A stretch of DNA of 64,000 nucleotides from CAYVBE01 sp964572825 (GCA_964572825.1 CAZNGS010000017.1:1-64000); one strand, 5' to 3'. Positions 16,907 through 27,125 are shown, counted from the first letter of the stretch. Translations and numbers: made by a program. Notes: generated by a model from the sequence alone, not told the origin.

Positions 16907-17293
16907 GTGAACGTCACGGCCAGGGCCGTTGCCTGCACCTGTGCATTGCTGGCGGACGAGAAGAAGGGGGAAGGAATTCTCGTGCTTCACGTGGGCCCTC
17001 TGACCTCCTTCACCGATTACTTCGTCATCGCCACCGGGCGGAACGAGCGCCAGATTCAGGCCATCGCCGAGGCCATTCGCCTGCGGGCCAAAGAACTCGA
17101 CTATCCCATACTGGGTATCGAGGGCGAGGCCGGCTCCGGGTGGGTCCTGATCGATCTGGGAGACGTGGTGGTGCATCTGTTCAACCCGGAAGCTCGACGG
17201 CTGTACGATCTGGAACTCCTGTGGGGCGAAGCCGACGAGGCCGGCTGGCAGGAGGCCGAACCCCTGGGAGCGGACACCGGCGAACGAAGTTAA
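16907..17293 (+). CDS. rsfS: Ribosome silencing factor RsfS
   Basis: 128 residues of the RsfS/DUF143 (Iojap) family, which binds ribosomal protein L14 (uL14) and blocks subunit joining in starvation. Hallmarks are TSFTDYFVIATGRNERQIQAIA near residues 33-54, EGEAGSGWVLIDLGDVVVH and HLFNPEARRLYDLE(LLW). The start is GTG at 16907 with GGAGG 9 bases upstream. The C-terminal 20 residues are acidic. It follows the J-protein gene by 178 bases; nothing is recognised between them. Confidence 0.93.
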   Translation: MNVTARAVACTCALLADEKKGEGILVLHVGPLTSFTDYFVIATGRNERQIQAIAEAIRLRAKELDYPILGIEGEAGSGWVLIDLGDVVVHLFNPEARRLYDLELLWGEADEAGWQEAEPLGADTGERS

Positions 17294-17349
17294 CGGCCTC
17301 CCAAAACTCTCACCGAAACTGCGTTACATCGATCAGAGGACACGTCGAC

Positions 17350-18303
17350 ATGGATTACGTTCAACTCGGCAGCTCGAAACTGGAGGTCTCCCGCCTGTGT
17401 TTGGGCACCTGGAACATGGCCGGGCAGAAGGAGTGGGGGCCGGAGGAAGACGCCAGAAGCGTCGACCTGATCCGTCGCGTCCAGGACAGCGGGTGCACTT
17501 TCTTCGACAGCGCGCACGCCTACGGACGGGGCCACTCTGAGGAGGTCCTGGGACGCGCCCTGGCGGAGGATGGTCGCCGCGAGCGCGCCGTCATCGCCAC
17601 CAAGATCATGCAGTGCAGACCCAAATGGGTGGAGCGACAGCTTGACGGCGCCCTGCGCCGACTCCGCACCGACCACGTCGATCTCTACCTCGTCCACTGG
17701 CCCAACCCCAGCCTGGACCTGAGAGCCTTCCTGGAGAAGATGTCCGAGATGAAGGAAAAGGGGAAGGCCCTCGAACTGGGTGTGAGTAACTTCAATCTCC
17801 AGCAATTGAAGGTGGCCGCGCAATACGGGATTCGCAGCCTCCAGCCCCCCTACAACATCCTGTGGCGCATCATCGAGCCCGAGCTGCTGCCGTTCTGTCG
17901 CCAGAGCAACATAGCCGTCACCCCCTATTCCCCCCTGGCACAGGGCCTGCTGACGGGGCGCTTCCTGGACGACAGCGAGAAGCCCACGGGCATCCGCCAC
18001 AAGAATCAGTTGTTTCAAGAACCGGCATTCAGCAAAGCCAGAGAGGCCGCCCGCGTGGTGGCGGACGTTGCGGAGGAGCGCGGCGCCACCTGCTCTCAGG
18101 TGGCGCTGGCCTGGCTGCTGGAAACCGAGGGCGTGACCGCGCCGATCGTGGGCATCAGCCGGTGGGAGCACTGGCAGGACAACGTGGGCGCTCTGAATCT
18201 GGAACTCTCCGACGGGCAGTACGAGCGCATCTCGGAGGCCGGCCAGCGCGTGTGGGACCTGTTCCCCGAAGACGCCACCATGTGGGGCTGGAAACCCAAG
18301 TGA
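17350..18303 (+). CDS. Aldo/keto reductase
   Basis: 317 residues of the AKR TIM-barrel family. Catalytic residues are visible: Asp and Tyr in FFDSAHAYGRGHSE near residues 50-58, Lys in IATKIM near 81, and His in YLVHWP near 117. VGISRWEHWQDNVGAL near the C-terminus is the NADP-phosphate binding region. It probably reduces a sugar or aldehyde with NADPH. GAGGA precedes the ATG. It follows rsfS by 56 bases. Confidence 0.88.
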   Translation: MDYVQLGSSKLEVSRLCLGTWNMAGQKEWGPEEDARSVDLIRRVQDSGCTFFDSAHAYGRGHSEEVLGRALAEDGRRERAVIATKIMQCRPKWVERQLDGALRRLRTDHVDLYLVHWPNPSLDLRAFLEKMSEMKEKGKALELGVSNFNLQQLKVAAQYGIRSLQPPYNILWRIIEPELLPFCRQSNIAVTPYSPLAQGLLTGRFLDDSEKPTGIRHKNQLFQEPAFSKAREAARVVADVAEERGATCSQVALAWLLETEGVTAPIVGISRWEHWQDNVGALNLELSDGQYERISEAGQRVWDLFPEDATMWGWKPK

Positions 18304-18563
18304 GAGCCGCTGCGGACCGTTCCACCTCCACCGGGCAGAGACGTTTCGAGACCTGGCGCTTCGCAACGACAGTCGCCGCCGCTGGTCGCCCACCCGACCC
18401 CGAAATCTGGCCCACCGGTACCCGTAACGAGATGGTCGACGGGCCGATCTGGAGATGGTGCTTTGAGTTGGGTGTGTGCTTCGTGCGTTTGCCCGGTTGG
18501 CGTCTTCCTGATACAAGATGGGTCAAAGGCAGTTTCCCTCTTGTCGCCTTTTTGGGCCAGCCC

Positions 18564-19703
18564 ATGGATGAACTTGAAACAATCCGCTGTGTGAAAAGCC
18601 CGCAAGAGGCCGAACGCCTGCAGAAGATAGTTGCGGAATTGGGACCTTCTCCGGAGGTCCTTCGACATCTTTTTGCGGTTCAGGACGCTTCGCGTGGCGA
18701 GAACAGGGCGCGCGTCGCGGAGATCATCGGGAGCTACGCCCGGCACTACGAGACCTTGCTCACCCCCCTCTACCATGTGGTGCCCTGGGGCGAACTGATC
18801 ATCGAGCAGGAACAGTTCCTGGAGGTTTATGAGCGCACCCGGGAACGCCTCCCCGACTTCGCGAGCGCCACAGCGGACGAGATTGCGCGCGTGGTGCTGG
18901 GCTTCCCTCGAAGCCTGATGGTGTTCCGGCTGATGACGGGATACACCTGGAATGAGCTATCCGACATTGTCCGCACCACGAAGGAAGTCAGGATAAGCGG
19001 GCAGAAGATACGCAGCATGGAACGGGCAGCCCGCCTGGCCGATATCCCCGGTTCGGAAGGGACAAATGCCGACTACCTCAGAGCCCTGGCCGAGGTAATA
19101 CACGGGGTGATTGAAGGCAGCATCATGAAGCTGCCGGAGGGCGTTGAGCCGGAGGAGTTCCGCACGCGACAGCACAAGGTCGACACGCGGGACGGATGGG
19201 AATCGGTGGAACGCTGTGCAGCGGGGGGCGTGGGGTATGCTGACCTTCTCTACGAGCGCTACACGGGGCGCCCGTTTGCTTACGTCCGGGACGCTTTATC
19301 TGAGCGCAAGGGAGACGTGCTCGAGGAAGCCCTGGTGGCGTTATTTGAGGATGAGCAAATCCCATATGAGCGGGTTAGAGACAACAGCGTGGAGGGATGG
19401 CCACAGGCGCCCGACTTCTTCCTGCCGGACCGGACACAACCCCAGGTTGCTCTGGAGTCGAAGATCGCCGAAGACGGCGGCACGGCCAGGGATAAGGCCA
19501 GTCGCATCGAGCGGCTGGCCCGAATGTGCCGGGAACGCGACGTGCTTCTCATCGCCGCCATTGACGGCAAAGGCTTCCGTAGGTTCGGGGACGTGATGCT
19601 GCCCATAATCCGCAACACCCGGGGCCACACCTACACGCTCCAGAACCTCGAGAGAATCGCAGATGTCGCGCGGATCCAGAAGGTGCGTCGGCACTATCAG
19701 TAA
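18564..19703 (+). CDS. Probable type II restriction endonuclease (PD-(D/E)XK)
   Basis: 379 residues, not matched to a named enzyme. The C-terminal half has a PD-(D/E)XK signature: APDFFLP with Asp near residue 284, then ALESKIAED with Glu298 and Lys300. The N-terminal half is helical and could recognise DNA. The gene converges on a DNA methyltransferase 22 bases away, the usual sign of a restriction-modification pair, and that context supports the call. The start is uncertain: ATG 18564 begins the family-like region, while ATG 18432 would add 44 residues rich in Trp and Cys. Neither has a good ribosome site. Cleavage would be cytoplasmic on unmodified DNA. Confidence 0.6.
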   Translation: MDELETIRCVKSPQEAERLQKIVAELGPSPEVLRHLFAVQDASRGENRARVAEIIGSYARHYETLLTPLYHVVPWGELIIEQEQFLEVYERTRERLPDFASATADEIARVVLGFPRSLMVFRLMTGYTWNELSDIVRTTKEVRISGQKIRSMERAARLADIPGSEGTNADYLRALAEVIHGVIEGSIMKLPEGVEPEEFRTRQHKVDTRDGWESVERCAAGGVGYADLLYERYTGRPFAYVRDALSERKGDVLEEALVALFEDEQIPYERVRDNSVEGWPQAPDFFLPDRTQPQVALESKIAEDGGTARDKASRIERLARMCRERDVLLIAAIDGKGFRRFGDVMLPIIRNTRGHTYTLQNLERIADVARIQKVRRHYQ

Positions 19704-19725
19704 CGCCTCGCCGGCCCCGCCAATC

Positions 19726-22140
19726 TCAGAAGAGCGCCTGTTGGCCGACCAACTCTTCTTGCTGCTCCTGGGCGCGCTGAATCGCTTCGACCACGTCCTC
19801 CACGGATGTCTCAAGGCAAAGACGCTCCAGCGTCTCTTGAGTTGCCTGGACTCGCTCCTCAACAGGTCTGTCCGCCTGCCAATGTCCGAGCAGGCCGTTT
19901 ACAGCCCACCCCGTCAGGATGCCCAGAGCCATGCAGCGGAGGTCGCCATCGGTCACCTGCACGTCGGCCTCCGAGAGGGACCGTGCCTGGTCTGACAGCC
20001 GCGCCTCCAGCGCCTCCCGCCCCTCTGGCTTGTCCGGCAGCCGGCGCGTGTGCTCTACCTTCCGCGCGCACAGGATGGTGTCCACCACAGAGGAACCCGT
20101 GCCCAAGATGTGCAATGAGGCCCCCATTTCCGCAGGGCAGGGCAAGGCCGCAGTAACGCACAGGCCAGCATCGCAAAGGGCAACCGCAATGGGAACGTAG
20201 GCCTCCAGGTCGTTATGGTGATAGGTGAAAGCGAACAACCCGTATGGCTTCAATGCCCTGGCAGCAGCGCAGTAGATATCTGACAGCCCCTCCGTGAAAT
20301 GCAGGATGTCCCGCCCGGCGCTCACGTTCCCGGTCAGTTCGCTGTCGTTCCTGGTCAATGGTTGGCGGAAGTTCTCCGCCTCGTCTTCCAGCAACTGCCG
20401 CAGCCACACGTAGCAGAAGTCCATGAGTTCCGCGTATTGGACGTTGTCGTAGTAAGGGGGGTCAGTTAACACCGCGTCGATTGAGGCCTCGGGGAGTTCC
20501 AGGTTCTCAGACGAGTCGCATTCGAGCCACGCTGCCTGCCCCTCGCCCGGCTCCGGGAAATGGTCGACCAGGTCCGCCTCGATTCGTTCAGGAGACATGG
20601 CGACACGCGTCTTGCGCTTACCCTCGATCTTCTTCTCAAAGGGCTGCTGGCAGTAATCCTTCGCGGCCACGTACTTCGCCAGTACGTGGCGGAAACCTCC
20701 GCTTCCTACACCTTCGATCCCAAGAAGGCTGTCCTCGCATCGTACGAGGCCCACGGGAAAGCCATGGACAGAGAAGATATCCTGGCACTTGAGGGCGTAG
20801 GTATCGTACCTGGCGAGCATGTTCTGGTAGCGGAGGCAGTCCGAGAACACGGTCGCTAGCGCTCCCTTCACTTTGCTGTCTTCGACGGAGGCAATCTCGT
20901 CGCAAAGGGTCGTAAGCCCCAGTAGCTGCCGTTCATTGAAGAGCTGGCTGAACCGGCGGTATCCCCACCTGAGCAGGCGGGTCGTTTCGTCTCCCTCCCG
21001 GATCGGCTCGTCCGGGACGTAGCGTTTGTTCGGAGATGACAGGAACGACTCTCGCGCCCGCTGAAAGAGAGCCAGGTCTTCCGGATCCGCACTCTTAAAG
21101 AAACGTCCTTGATGGTCCGGTTTGCAATGGGCACAGTGGTACTCCATGCACAGGAGAGAGTGGCGTGGCGGGCCGTTCGCAGCAAGCTCGTTCGGATACT
21201 GTCCTTCGTGACCGCAATGAGGGCAAATATACTTGTTTCGCCTCGCAACGGCCTCGTTCACGAACTCGCCCTCGCAATGGCTGCACCGAATCCGCTCACC
21301 TCTTCGCGGCATCTCCCTCAGCTCAAAGAGGCGACGGCAAAGCGGGCAGAAGAAGACAAAGTTCGGATGCCGGGCGTTCTTAGCTATGAGGTATCCAGGG
21401 AACAACTCGACCTCCCGGCCGCATTGCGCGCATTCCTGTACCTTCACCCAGATGAAGTACTTCACGGGGACCTTGTGTCCGCAGTAGCAGCACGAAGTGC
21501 GGTAGAACTGTCCGATGCGGGTCTCCGCCTTCGTGACGACTTCCTCAGCAGCGCTACTGAACCGATCCAGGTCCAGCGGCTGCATCGTCTGCCGCACCAG
21601 CCAATGGGCCATGGGGTTGATGTCGCACCCGACGACGTTCATGCCCACGCGGTTCGCCTCGAGAACGGGGGTTCCGCCCCCCATGAAGGGGTCGAACACC
21701 GTGTAGTGAGGCAGGGAGTGCGGTCTGAAGTAGATTCGTCGGAGTGGCTTGCTCTCGCCGAACTCTGCCAGCAGGAGCCCCCGGAACAAAGAGCCGGGCC
21801 GCCGAGCGAACCACTTGTGCACCTGGATGTAGGGCCGGTAGGCCTGCTGGATTTGTTTCTCTGCCAGCGACAGTCGCGCTACGAACGGGATGTCAAACTG
21901 CTGTTCAGCGCCGGAAGCAGCCCTGTACGGGGCCTCCTCCTCGGCCACTGTGAAGCCCTGGAGCTGGTGGATGAGGCGTTGCGGGTAGAGTCGGTAGGAG
22001 TTGACCGGATGGCGCAGCGGAACAAGCTTGCCCTGCCGATCCCAGTTCCGCAAAGTGGACACGGAGACACCGAGTTGCTGGGCGGCCTCACCGATCGTGA
22101 GCATGGAGTCCAGGTCAGTTTCGGAAACCTCGCCGGCCAT
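19726..22140 (-). CDS. HTH-fused, zinc-ribbon DNA methyltransferase
   Basis: 804 residues. It starts with a MerR-type helix-turn-helix (residues about 13-62: TIGEAAQQLGVSVSTLRNWDRQGKL). An amino-methyltransferase of the DUF1156-like class follows. HKWFARRPGSLFRGLL and DPFMGGGTPVLEANRVG form the AdoMet region, and TDPPYYDNVQYAEL is the catalytic (S/N/D)PPY motif for exocyclic amine methylation. Between them are at least four CxxC pairs (CCYCGH, CAQCGR, CPLC...CSHC, CPHCGH...CAHC) that should bind zinc. It protects host DNA from the convergent nuclease. The ATG at 22140 has CGGAGG about 8 bases upstream; the open frame further up is non-homologous. The HTH could autoregulate the pair. Confidence 0.85.
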   Translation of the reverse strand: MAGEVSETDLDSMLTIGEAAQQLGVSVSTLRNWDRQGKLVPLRHPVNSYRLYPQRLIHQLQGFTVAEEEAPYRAASGAEQQFDIPFVARLSLAEKQIQQAYRPYIQVHKWFARRPGSLFRGLLLAEFGESKPLRRIYFRPHSLPHYTVFDPFMGGGTPVLEANRVGMNVVGCDINPMAHWLVRQTMQPLDLDRFSSAAEEVVTKAETRIGQFYRTSCCYCGHKVPVKYFIWVKVQECAQCGREVELFPGYLIAKNARHPNFVFFCPLCRRLFELREMPRRGERIRCSHCEGEFVNEAVARRNKYICPHCGHEGQYPNELAANGPPRHSLLCMEYHCAHCKPDHQGRFFKSADPEDLALFQRARESFLSSPNKRYVPDEPIREGDETTRLLRWGYRRFSQLFNERQLLGLTTLCDEIASVEDSKVKGALATVFSDCLRYQNMLARYDTYALKCQDIFSVHGFPVGLVRCEDSLLGIEGVGSGGFRHVLAKYVAAKDYCQQPFEKKIEGKRKTRVAMSPERIEADLVDHFPEPGEGQAAWLECDSSENLELPEASIDAVLTDPPYYDNVQYAELMDFCYVWLRQLLEDEAENFRQPLTRNDSELTGNVSAGRDILHFTEGLSDIYCAAARALKPYGLFAFTYHHNDLEAYVPIAVALCDAGLCVTAALPCPAEMGASLHILGTGSSVVDTILCARKVEHTRRLPDKPEGREALEARLSDQARSLSEADVQVTDGDLRCMALGILTGWAVNGLLGHWQADRPVEERVQATQETLERLCLETSVEDVVEAIQRAQEQQEELVGQQALF

Positions 22141-22392
22141 ACACGCCTCCGGGCCAGAGCCATTCTGAACCGACGCTATGTTACCAGCCCTGCCAAACCC
22201 TGTCAAGGTTCCCGCGGCCCGGAAACCGTGCCATCTGACGAATGCGCGGTACAACCGACCGGCTCAAAAGAACTTACGGAAAGAGGCCTTATCTGTCAGC
22301 CGTTCGTTGCCTCCCTCTGGGCCTTACGACTCGCTGTTCTGAATCGGCCGCATAAACATGCGAAGGAATGGGGGGCAGCCGGGAAGGGGTTC

Positions 22393-22881
22393 TTACTTCT
22401 GCAGCACGGTCTTTGCGTAGGGGATCAGGCCGCCGGCGTCAATTATCTGTTGCAGTTGCGGCGAGAAGGGCGGGAAGGTGTATGTCTTCCCTTTCGTGTG
22501 GTTTACGAGCCTCCCTTCGGTGAGCAGCACCTCCACTTCGTCCCCCGTTTCGGCTTCGGCGGCCGCCTCGGGGCACTCGGCGATGGGCAGGCCGATGTTG
22601 ACGGCGTTGCGGAAAAAGATGCGGGCGAAGGAGCGCGCCACCACGCACTGCACGCCGCAGGCCTTGATGGCCAGCGGGGCGTGCTCGCGGGAGGAGCCGC
22701 AGCCGAAGTTCTTGCCGGCCACTATGATGTCGCCCTCACTCACCTTTTGGGGGAATTCGGCATCCAAGCCTTTCATGCAGTGGGTGGCCATCTCCTGCTC
22801 ATCCGTGGTGTCCAGATAGATGGCCGGGATGATCTCATCGGTGTTCACATTGTCGCCGAACTTCCAGCATTTTCCTTTCAT
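22393..22881 (-). CDS. leuD: 3-isopropylmalate dehydratase small subunit (LeuD/HacB type)
   Basis: 162 residues, the swivelling domain of an aconitase-family hydro-lyase. The substrate loop GKNFGCGSSREHAPLA is at residues about 58-73, and FRNAVNIGLPI is also typical. The length matches the short, split LeuCD/homoaconitase class (archaeal type). With LeuC at 27126-28397 it should isomerise 2- to 3-isopropylmalate in leucine synthesis, or a related 2-hydroxy diacid. Its ATG overlaps the stop of the giant activase gene by 4 bases, so all three are one operon even though the subunits are separated by 4.2 kb. Confidence 0.9.
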   Translation of the reverse strand: MKGKCWKFGDNVNTDEIIPAIYLDTTDEQEMATHCMKGLDAEFPQKVSEGDIIVAGKNFGCGSSREHAPLAIKACGVQCVVARSFARIFFRNAVNIGLPIAECPEAAAEAETGDEVEVLLTEGRLVNHTKGKTYTFPPFSPQLQQIIDAGGLIPYAKTVLQK

Positions 22882-25800
22882 GGGGTTGCCTTTTCAACTG
22901 GGGTCCGTTCTGCGGCCGGGCGGCCGTTCATGTGCTGACGGGCCTGGTGGACGAACGCCTCCAGCAGGGTCTGCTCCGCCGTCTGCTCCACGCCGTCGAA
23001 GGCCAGCTTCAGCACGGGCATGCCGTCGTACTCTTCCCGGAAGCGCTCCAGCAGCCCGTTGACCAGGGCGCCGGGCATGCAGCCGAACGGCGCGACGTTC
23101 ACCACGCCGTTCAGCCCGTGGTGGGCGTATTCGACGGCACGCCCCATGCTCAGGATGGCTTCCCCCTTGACCGTGGGGTCGAGGTAGCGGGAGCCCGCCC
23201 GGATGACTTTGCTGGCGGCGGCTTCACGGGGCATGTGCTCGACGGCACCCTTGAAGATGCGCGCGATGCGCCTCTCGTCCCAGCGGGCAACGAGCTCGAT
23301 CCCCCATTCTTTGAGCAAAGACAGCCACCGCGAATCGGTGCGGTAGATTTCCCGACGCTCGTGCGCAATATAGCTGATCCATTCCTGAAGGGTGGGCAGC
23401 ATCACCTGCGCACCAAGTTCTTCCAGCTTGCGCACCAGGAAATTGTTGGCGAACTCGTTGCTGCGCACGTATATCTCTCCCACCACGCCGATCAGGGGGC
23501 GGCTGTCGGAGGCGTCGGTCTCGATCGCCTCCAGCCGTTCTCTGGCGGCGGCCGCAGCTCGCAGATAGTCTCCCTTCTGTTCGGCCACCTCCGCCAGTTC
23601 CCGCAGGCACTCCCGGTAGACGCGGTCGGTCTGGCCCGGATTCACCTCACGGGGCCGGATCTCGCGCACCATCTTCTGCAGAAAATCCACGATCACCAGC
23701 AGGTCCCAGCAACTGCGATAGAAGTCGGCCCCGAAGCTCTTTACGTGATCGGCGAACTGCTCCGTCTGGTCCATCACCACCATCGGCACCTCGGGGTAAC
23801 CCAGTTCGTCCAGGACCATGCGATGGAATTTATGGTACTGGCCAAAGCGGCAGGGGCCCGTGGCCTGGGCCATGAAGAAAGCCGCTCTCTCGGGGTCGAA
23901 GTCCGGCTGGCGGGTCTTCTTGATGATGTCGCCCGTGGTCAGGATGCAGGGGTAGCACTCCTTGCCCGTGGTAAACTGGCGGCCCAGCTCGAGACTCTCG
24001 TGGTCGGACATGGGCAGCGCGTCCGCGTGGACGCCGTTGGATCGCAGGACGGCCGCCATCATAATCCCGTGATCGTCCATGTGCGGGATGTATATCGTGA
24101 GCGGTCGGGAACTGCGGCGGATGTCGAAAAACAGGTCCTCTCCGTGTGCCTCGCCGCGGGGGGCCGGCCGGATGCTCTCGAAGCTGTCGATAAACGCCTC
24201 GCAGCGGGTGATGGCGCCGACGTCCGCGCTGTGCTGGTCCACCTCGATGGTCAGATAGGGCTCGCCGAGCAGCCGGTCGAAGAACTTGCTGATGAAAGAA
24301 TCGGGCCCGCAGCGGAAATTGGTGATGTAGAGGGCATGCAGATTCGGCCTGTCGGCGATAAACCTGGCGCCGGCCAGTATGCGCTGTCCGTACTTCCAGT
24401 ACATGTGGGGGAAGTCCCGGCCCACGGCCTCCAGGTCCAGCGGCAGCATGTCCAGCGGAATGGCCAGCACGCCCAGGTCCCGCAGTTTGTCGGGGATGGC
24501 CAGGTTCATGCCGGCGTCGCAGCCGTTGTAGGGACGGCTGATGATGACCGCGGCGTGCTCCTCGTCCGGCAGTTCCTCCAGTATCTGTCTGCCCCGTTCC
24601 CTGAGGGTGTTGCGGAAGTCCTCCCAGGCCTCCCACGCGGCCCTCACAGCCCGCTTCACCCGCCGCCGGGGCGCACCGATCTGGTCCGCCAGTTCCCGGA
24701 GCCGGGCGTCCACGTCCTCTCTGCCGCGCTCGAAATGCAGGATGGGGGACAGGAGGGGCGGCGCGCCTTCGGGCAGATCCAGGGACGCCTCCAGCAGGTA
24801 GGGCAGCCCGTGGGCAAGCGGGCAGGTATAGGACCGCACCGCGTCGGGCGCTTCCTCGGGCAGGTCTACCACGCTGGGCACGAGGATGTAATCCACGTCG
24901 GCAGAAAACATGCGCCGCACGTGCCCGTGCGCCACCATGATGGGGAAGCACGTCTCCGTGGTCATGACGTCGCTCCCCGCCTGCACGACCTGGCGATTCG
25001 TCGGCTCCGAGAGCACCACCTCGCAGCCCAGTTCGGTGAAGAATGCCTTCCAGAAGGGGTAGAGGTCGAAGAAGGTCATCACGCGAGGCACGCCGACGCG
25101 CACGCCGATGGGGTCCTCCGGCGAGTCCTTCCCGTAGGTCTGGAGCAGGGCCTCCTCGCGCTCTGCAAAGAGCCGGGGCAGATGGGAGCCCTTCTTGTCT
25201 TCCTTGCGGTCGAAGCGCCCGCAGCGGCTGCCGTAGAACAGCGGTTCCTGTCCCTCGATGGAGACCTTGTGAATCTCGCATCGGTTGGAGCACCGGGTGC
25301 ACTCGAACGTCTTCAGTTCGTAGCCCACGTCCCGCAGATCGAACCCCCGGAAACGGCTCTCGCCGGTGCCCTCTTCCTGGGCGATGATGGCGGCGCCGAT
25401 GGCTCCCATGATGTCGTGGTGCGGGGGCACGGTCACCTTCCTGCCCACCACGGCCTCGAAGGCCGCCTTCACGCCCCGGTTGAAGGCCACGCCTCCCTGG
25501 AAGAAGATGGCATCGCCGACGCGGCGGTCCTCCACCACCCGGTTCAGGTAGTTGTAGACGATGCTGTAGCACAGCCCGGCCACCAGGTCCCTGCGGTCCA
25601 CGCCGCGCTGCTGGTGGAAGTTGACGTCGCTCTCCATGAACACGGTGCAGCGATCGCCGAGCTGGCAGGGCTGGGGACTGCTGAGGGCCTCCCGGCCGAA
25701 CTCTTCCTCGATCTCCATGCCCAGCCGCTCGGCCTGCTCTTCCAGGAACGACCCGGTGCCCGCCGCGCAGACCTTGTTCATGGCGAAGTCCACGACGGCC

Positions 25801-27083
25801 CCGTTCTCCAGCGACATGTACTTGGCGTCCTGGCCGCCGATCTCGAAGATGGTGTCCACGCCGGGGTCCATCTCGACGGCGCCCCGGGCGTGGGTGGTGA
25901 TCTCGTTCTTGATGATGTCCGCCCCCACGAAGGCCCCCGTCAGGTAGCGGCCGCTGCCCGTGGAAGCGCAGCCGCACACTTTGACCCGGTCCCCGATCTT
26001 GCTGCCCACCTCGTAGAGCGCTTTCTTGACCGCTTCCAGGGGACGGCCCTCGGTCATGAGGTAGCAGCGGCCGATGACGTTGCGGTCCTCGTCGATCACC
26101 ACGACGTTGGTGCTGATGGACCCCACGTCCACCCCGACGTAGGCGTTCACCTTCTCCTCTCCGGCGGGCAGCGGTTTCGCGGAGACGTCGATGGCGTAAC
26201 CCTCGCCCTCCAGGGGCGGCAGCCGGTCGGCTTTGGCGTGTTTCTGGCCCACGTATTCGCGCAGCGGATCCAGACTCTCGAATCCGCAATCGCGCCCGAC
26301 CCGCAGGGCCTCAAGGACCGCTCCGATAGCGCCCATGCAGTCGAAATGCTGCGGGATGATCAGCCCGTCTTCTCCCAGGCCCAGCACGTCCCGGAAGGCC
26401 CGCACCATGCCCACGTTGGCCGCCACGCCTCCCTGAAAGGCCGCGGGCGGCCGGAATTCGTTGCCCATGCCCACGCTGGTGCGAAAATTCCGCGCCATGG
26501 CGTAGCACAGGCCGGCGATGATGTCGTAGTCGGGCGTGCCCTGCTGCTGCAGGTGGATCATGTCACTTTTGGCGAACACCGAGCAACGGCCGGCCACACG
26601 CGGGGGATTCTCGCTCTTGAGGGCGAGGCGGCTGAATTCCTCGATGCTGACCTTCAGCCGGGAGGCCTGCTGGTCCAGGAAGGAGCCCGTGCCCGCGGCG
26701 CAGAGGGCGTTCATGGCGAAGTCGCTCACCCGGGGGCCGTGGGGGGTGCGCTGCAGCTCGATAAGCTTTGACTCCGTGCCACCCACTTCGATGATGGTGC
26801 GCACCTCGGGATGGAAGCGGGCCGTGGCCCGGCTGTGCGCCACGATCTCGTTGATGAAGGGGACTCCCAGCAGTTCGGCGATCACCTTGGCTCCGCTGCC
26901 GGTGACGCAGAGCCCACGCACGTCGTCGTGCTCCTGCAGGAGCCGTTCCAGCTCCTCCAGCGCCACCTCGTGCGGCCGGCCGAAGATGCGGACGTAGCGG
27001 GTATCGAGGACCGCCCCCTCCGCGTCCATCAGCGCCAGGTCCGCACTGATCGAGCCAACGTCCAGTCCCACGTAGAGAGCCAC
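22878..27083 (-). CDS. Giant 2-hydroxyacyl-CoA dehydratase activase / DUF2229 protein
   Basis: About 1401 residues. Two ASKHA-fold activase domains lie in tandem (residues about 1-265 and 315-590). Each has GLDVGS/GVDVGSIST, CAAGTGSFL with a cluster-ligand Cys, and a second Cys in GRCSVFAKSD or DRCTVFMESD. Then come a Cys-rich linker (FECTRCSNRCEIH near residue 597), a DUF2229 region, and a long HgdB-like region with further Cys (TETCFPIM, NFRCGPDSF, GKECYPC, TGPCRF). Known activases use ATP and a [4Fe-4S] cluster to send a low-potential electron to a dehydratase or reductase; the substrate here is unknown. The start is probably GTG 27083 (GGGGGAG 10 bases upstream) rather than GTG 27092. It lies between leuC and leuD. 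Confidence 0.85.
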   Translation of the reverse strand: MALYVGLDVGSISADLALMDAEGAVLDTRYVRIFGRPHEVALEELERLLQEHDDVRGLCVTGSGAKVIAELLGVPFINEIVAHSRATARFHPEVRTIIEVGGTESKLIELQRTPHGPRVSDFAMNALCAAGTGSFLDQQASRLKVSIEEFSRLALKSENPPRVAGRCSVFAKSDMIHLQQQGTPDYDIIAGLCYAMARNFRTSVGMGNEFRPPAAFQGGVAANVGMVRAFRDVLGLGEDGLIIPQHFDCMGAIGAVLEALRVGRDCGFESLDPLREYVGQKHAKADRLPPLEGEGYAIDVSAKPLPAGEEKVNAYVGVDVGSISTNVVVIDEDRNVIGRCYLMTEGRPLEAVKKALYEVGSKIGDRVKVCGCASTGSGRYLTGAFVGADIIKNEITTHARGAVEMDPGVDTIFEIGGQDAKYMSLENGAVVDFAMNKVCAAGTGSFLEEQAERLGMEIEEEFGREALSSPQPCQLGDRCTVFMESDVNFHQQRGVDRRDLVAGLCYSIVYNYLNRVVEDRRVGDAIFFQGGVAFNRGVKAAFEAVVGRKVTVPPHHDIMGAIGAAIIAQEEGTGESRFRGFDLRDVGYELKTFECTRCSNRCEIHKVSIEGQEPLFYGSRCGRFDRKEDKKGSHLPRLFAEREEALLQTYGKDSPEDPIGVRVGVPRVMTFFDLYPFWKAFFTELGCEVVLSEPTNRQVVQAGSDVMTTETCFPIMVAHGHVRRMFSADVDYILVPSVVDLPEEAPDAVRSYTCPLAHGLPYLLEASLDLPEGAPPLLSPILHFERGREDVDARLRELADQIGAPRRRVKRAVRAAWEAWEDFRNTLRERGRQILEELPDEEHAAVIISRPYNGCDAGMNLAIPDKLRDLGVLAIPLDMLPLDLEAVGRDFPHMYWKYGQRILAGARFIADRPNLHALYITNFRCGPDSFISKFFDRLLGEPYLTIEVDQHSADVGAITRCEAFIDSFESIRPAPRGEAHGEDLFFDIRRSSRPLTIYIPHMDDHGIMMAAVLRSNGVHADALPMSDHESLELGRQFTTGKECYPCILTTGDIIKKTRQPDFDPERAAFFMAQATGPCRFGQYHKFHRMVLDELGYPEVPMVVMDQTEQFADHVKSFGADFYRSCWDLLVIVDFLQKMVREIRPREVNPGQTDRVYRECLRELAEVAEQKGDYLRAAAAARERLEAIETDASDSRPLIGVVGEIYVRSNEFANNFLVRKLEELGAQVMLPTLQEWISYIAHERREIYRTDSRWLSLLKEWGIELVARWDERRIARIFKGAVEHMPREAAASKVIRAGSRYLDPTVKGEAILSMGRAVEYAHHGLNGVVNVAPFGCMPGALVNGLLERFREEYDGMPVLKLAFDGVEQTAEQTLLEAFVHQARQHMNGRPAAERTPVEKATP

Positions 27084-27125
27084 GGCTCTCACTCTCCCCC
27101 GTTTCTGGCGGTATAGCTTCTGACG

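Noticed and set aside
22932..26771. 1279-codon open frame on the plus strand
   Set aside because: It is the antisense shadow of the giant activase, whose motifs are unmistakable; high GC leaves long false frames.
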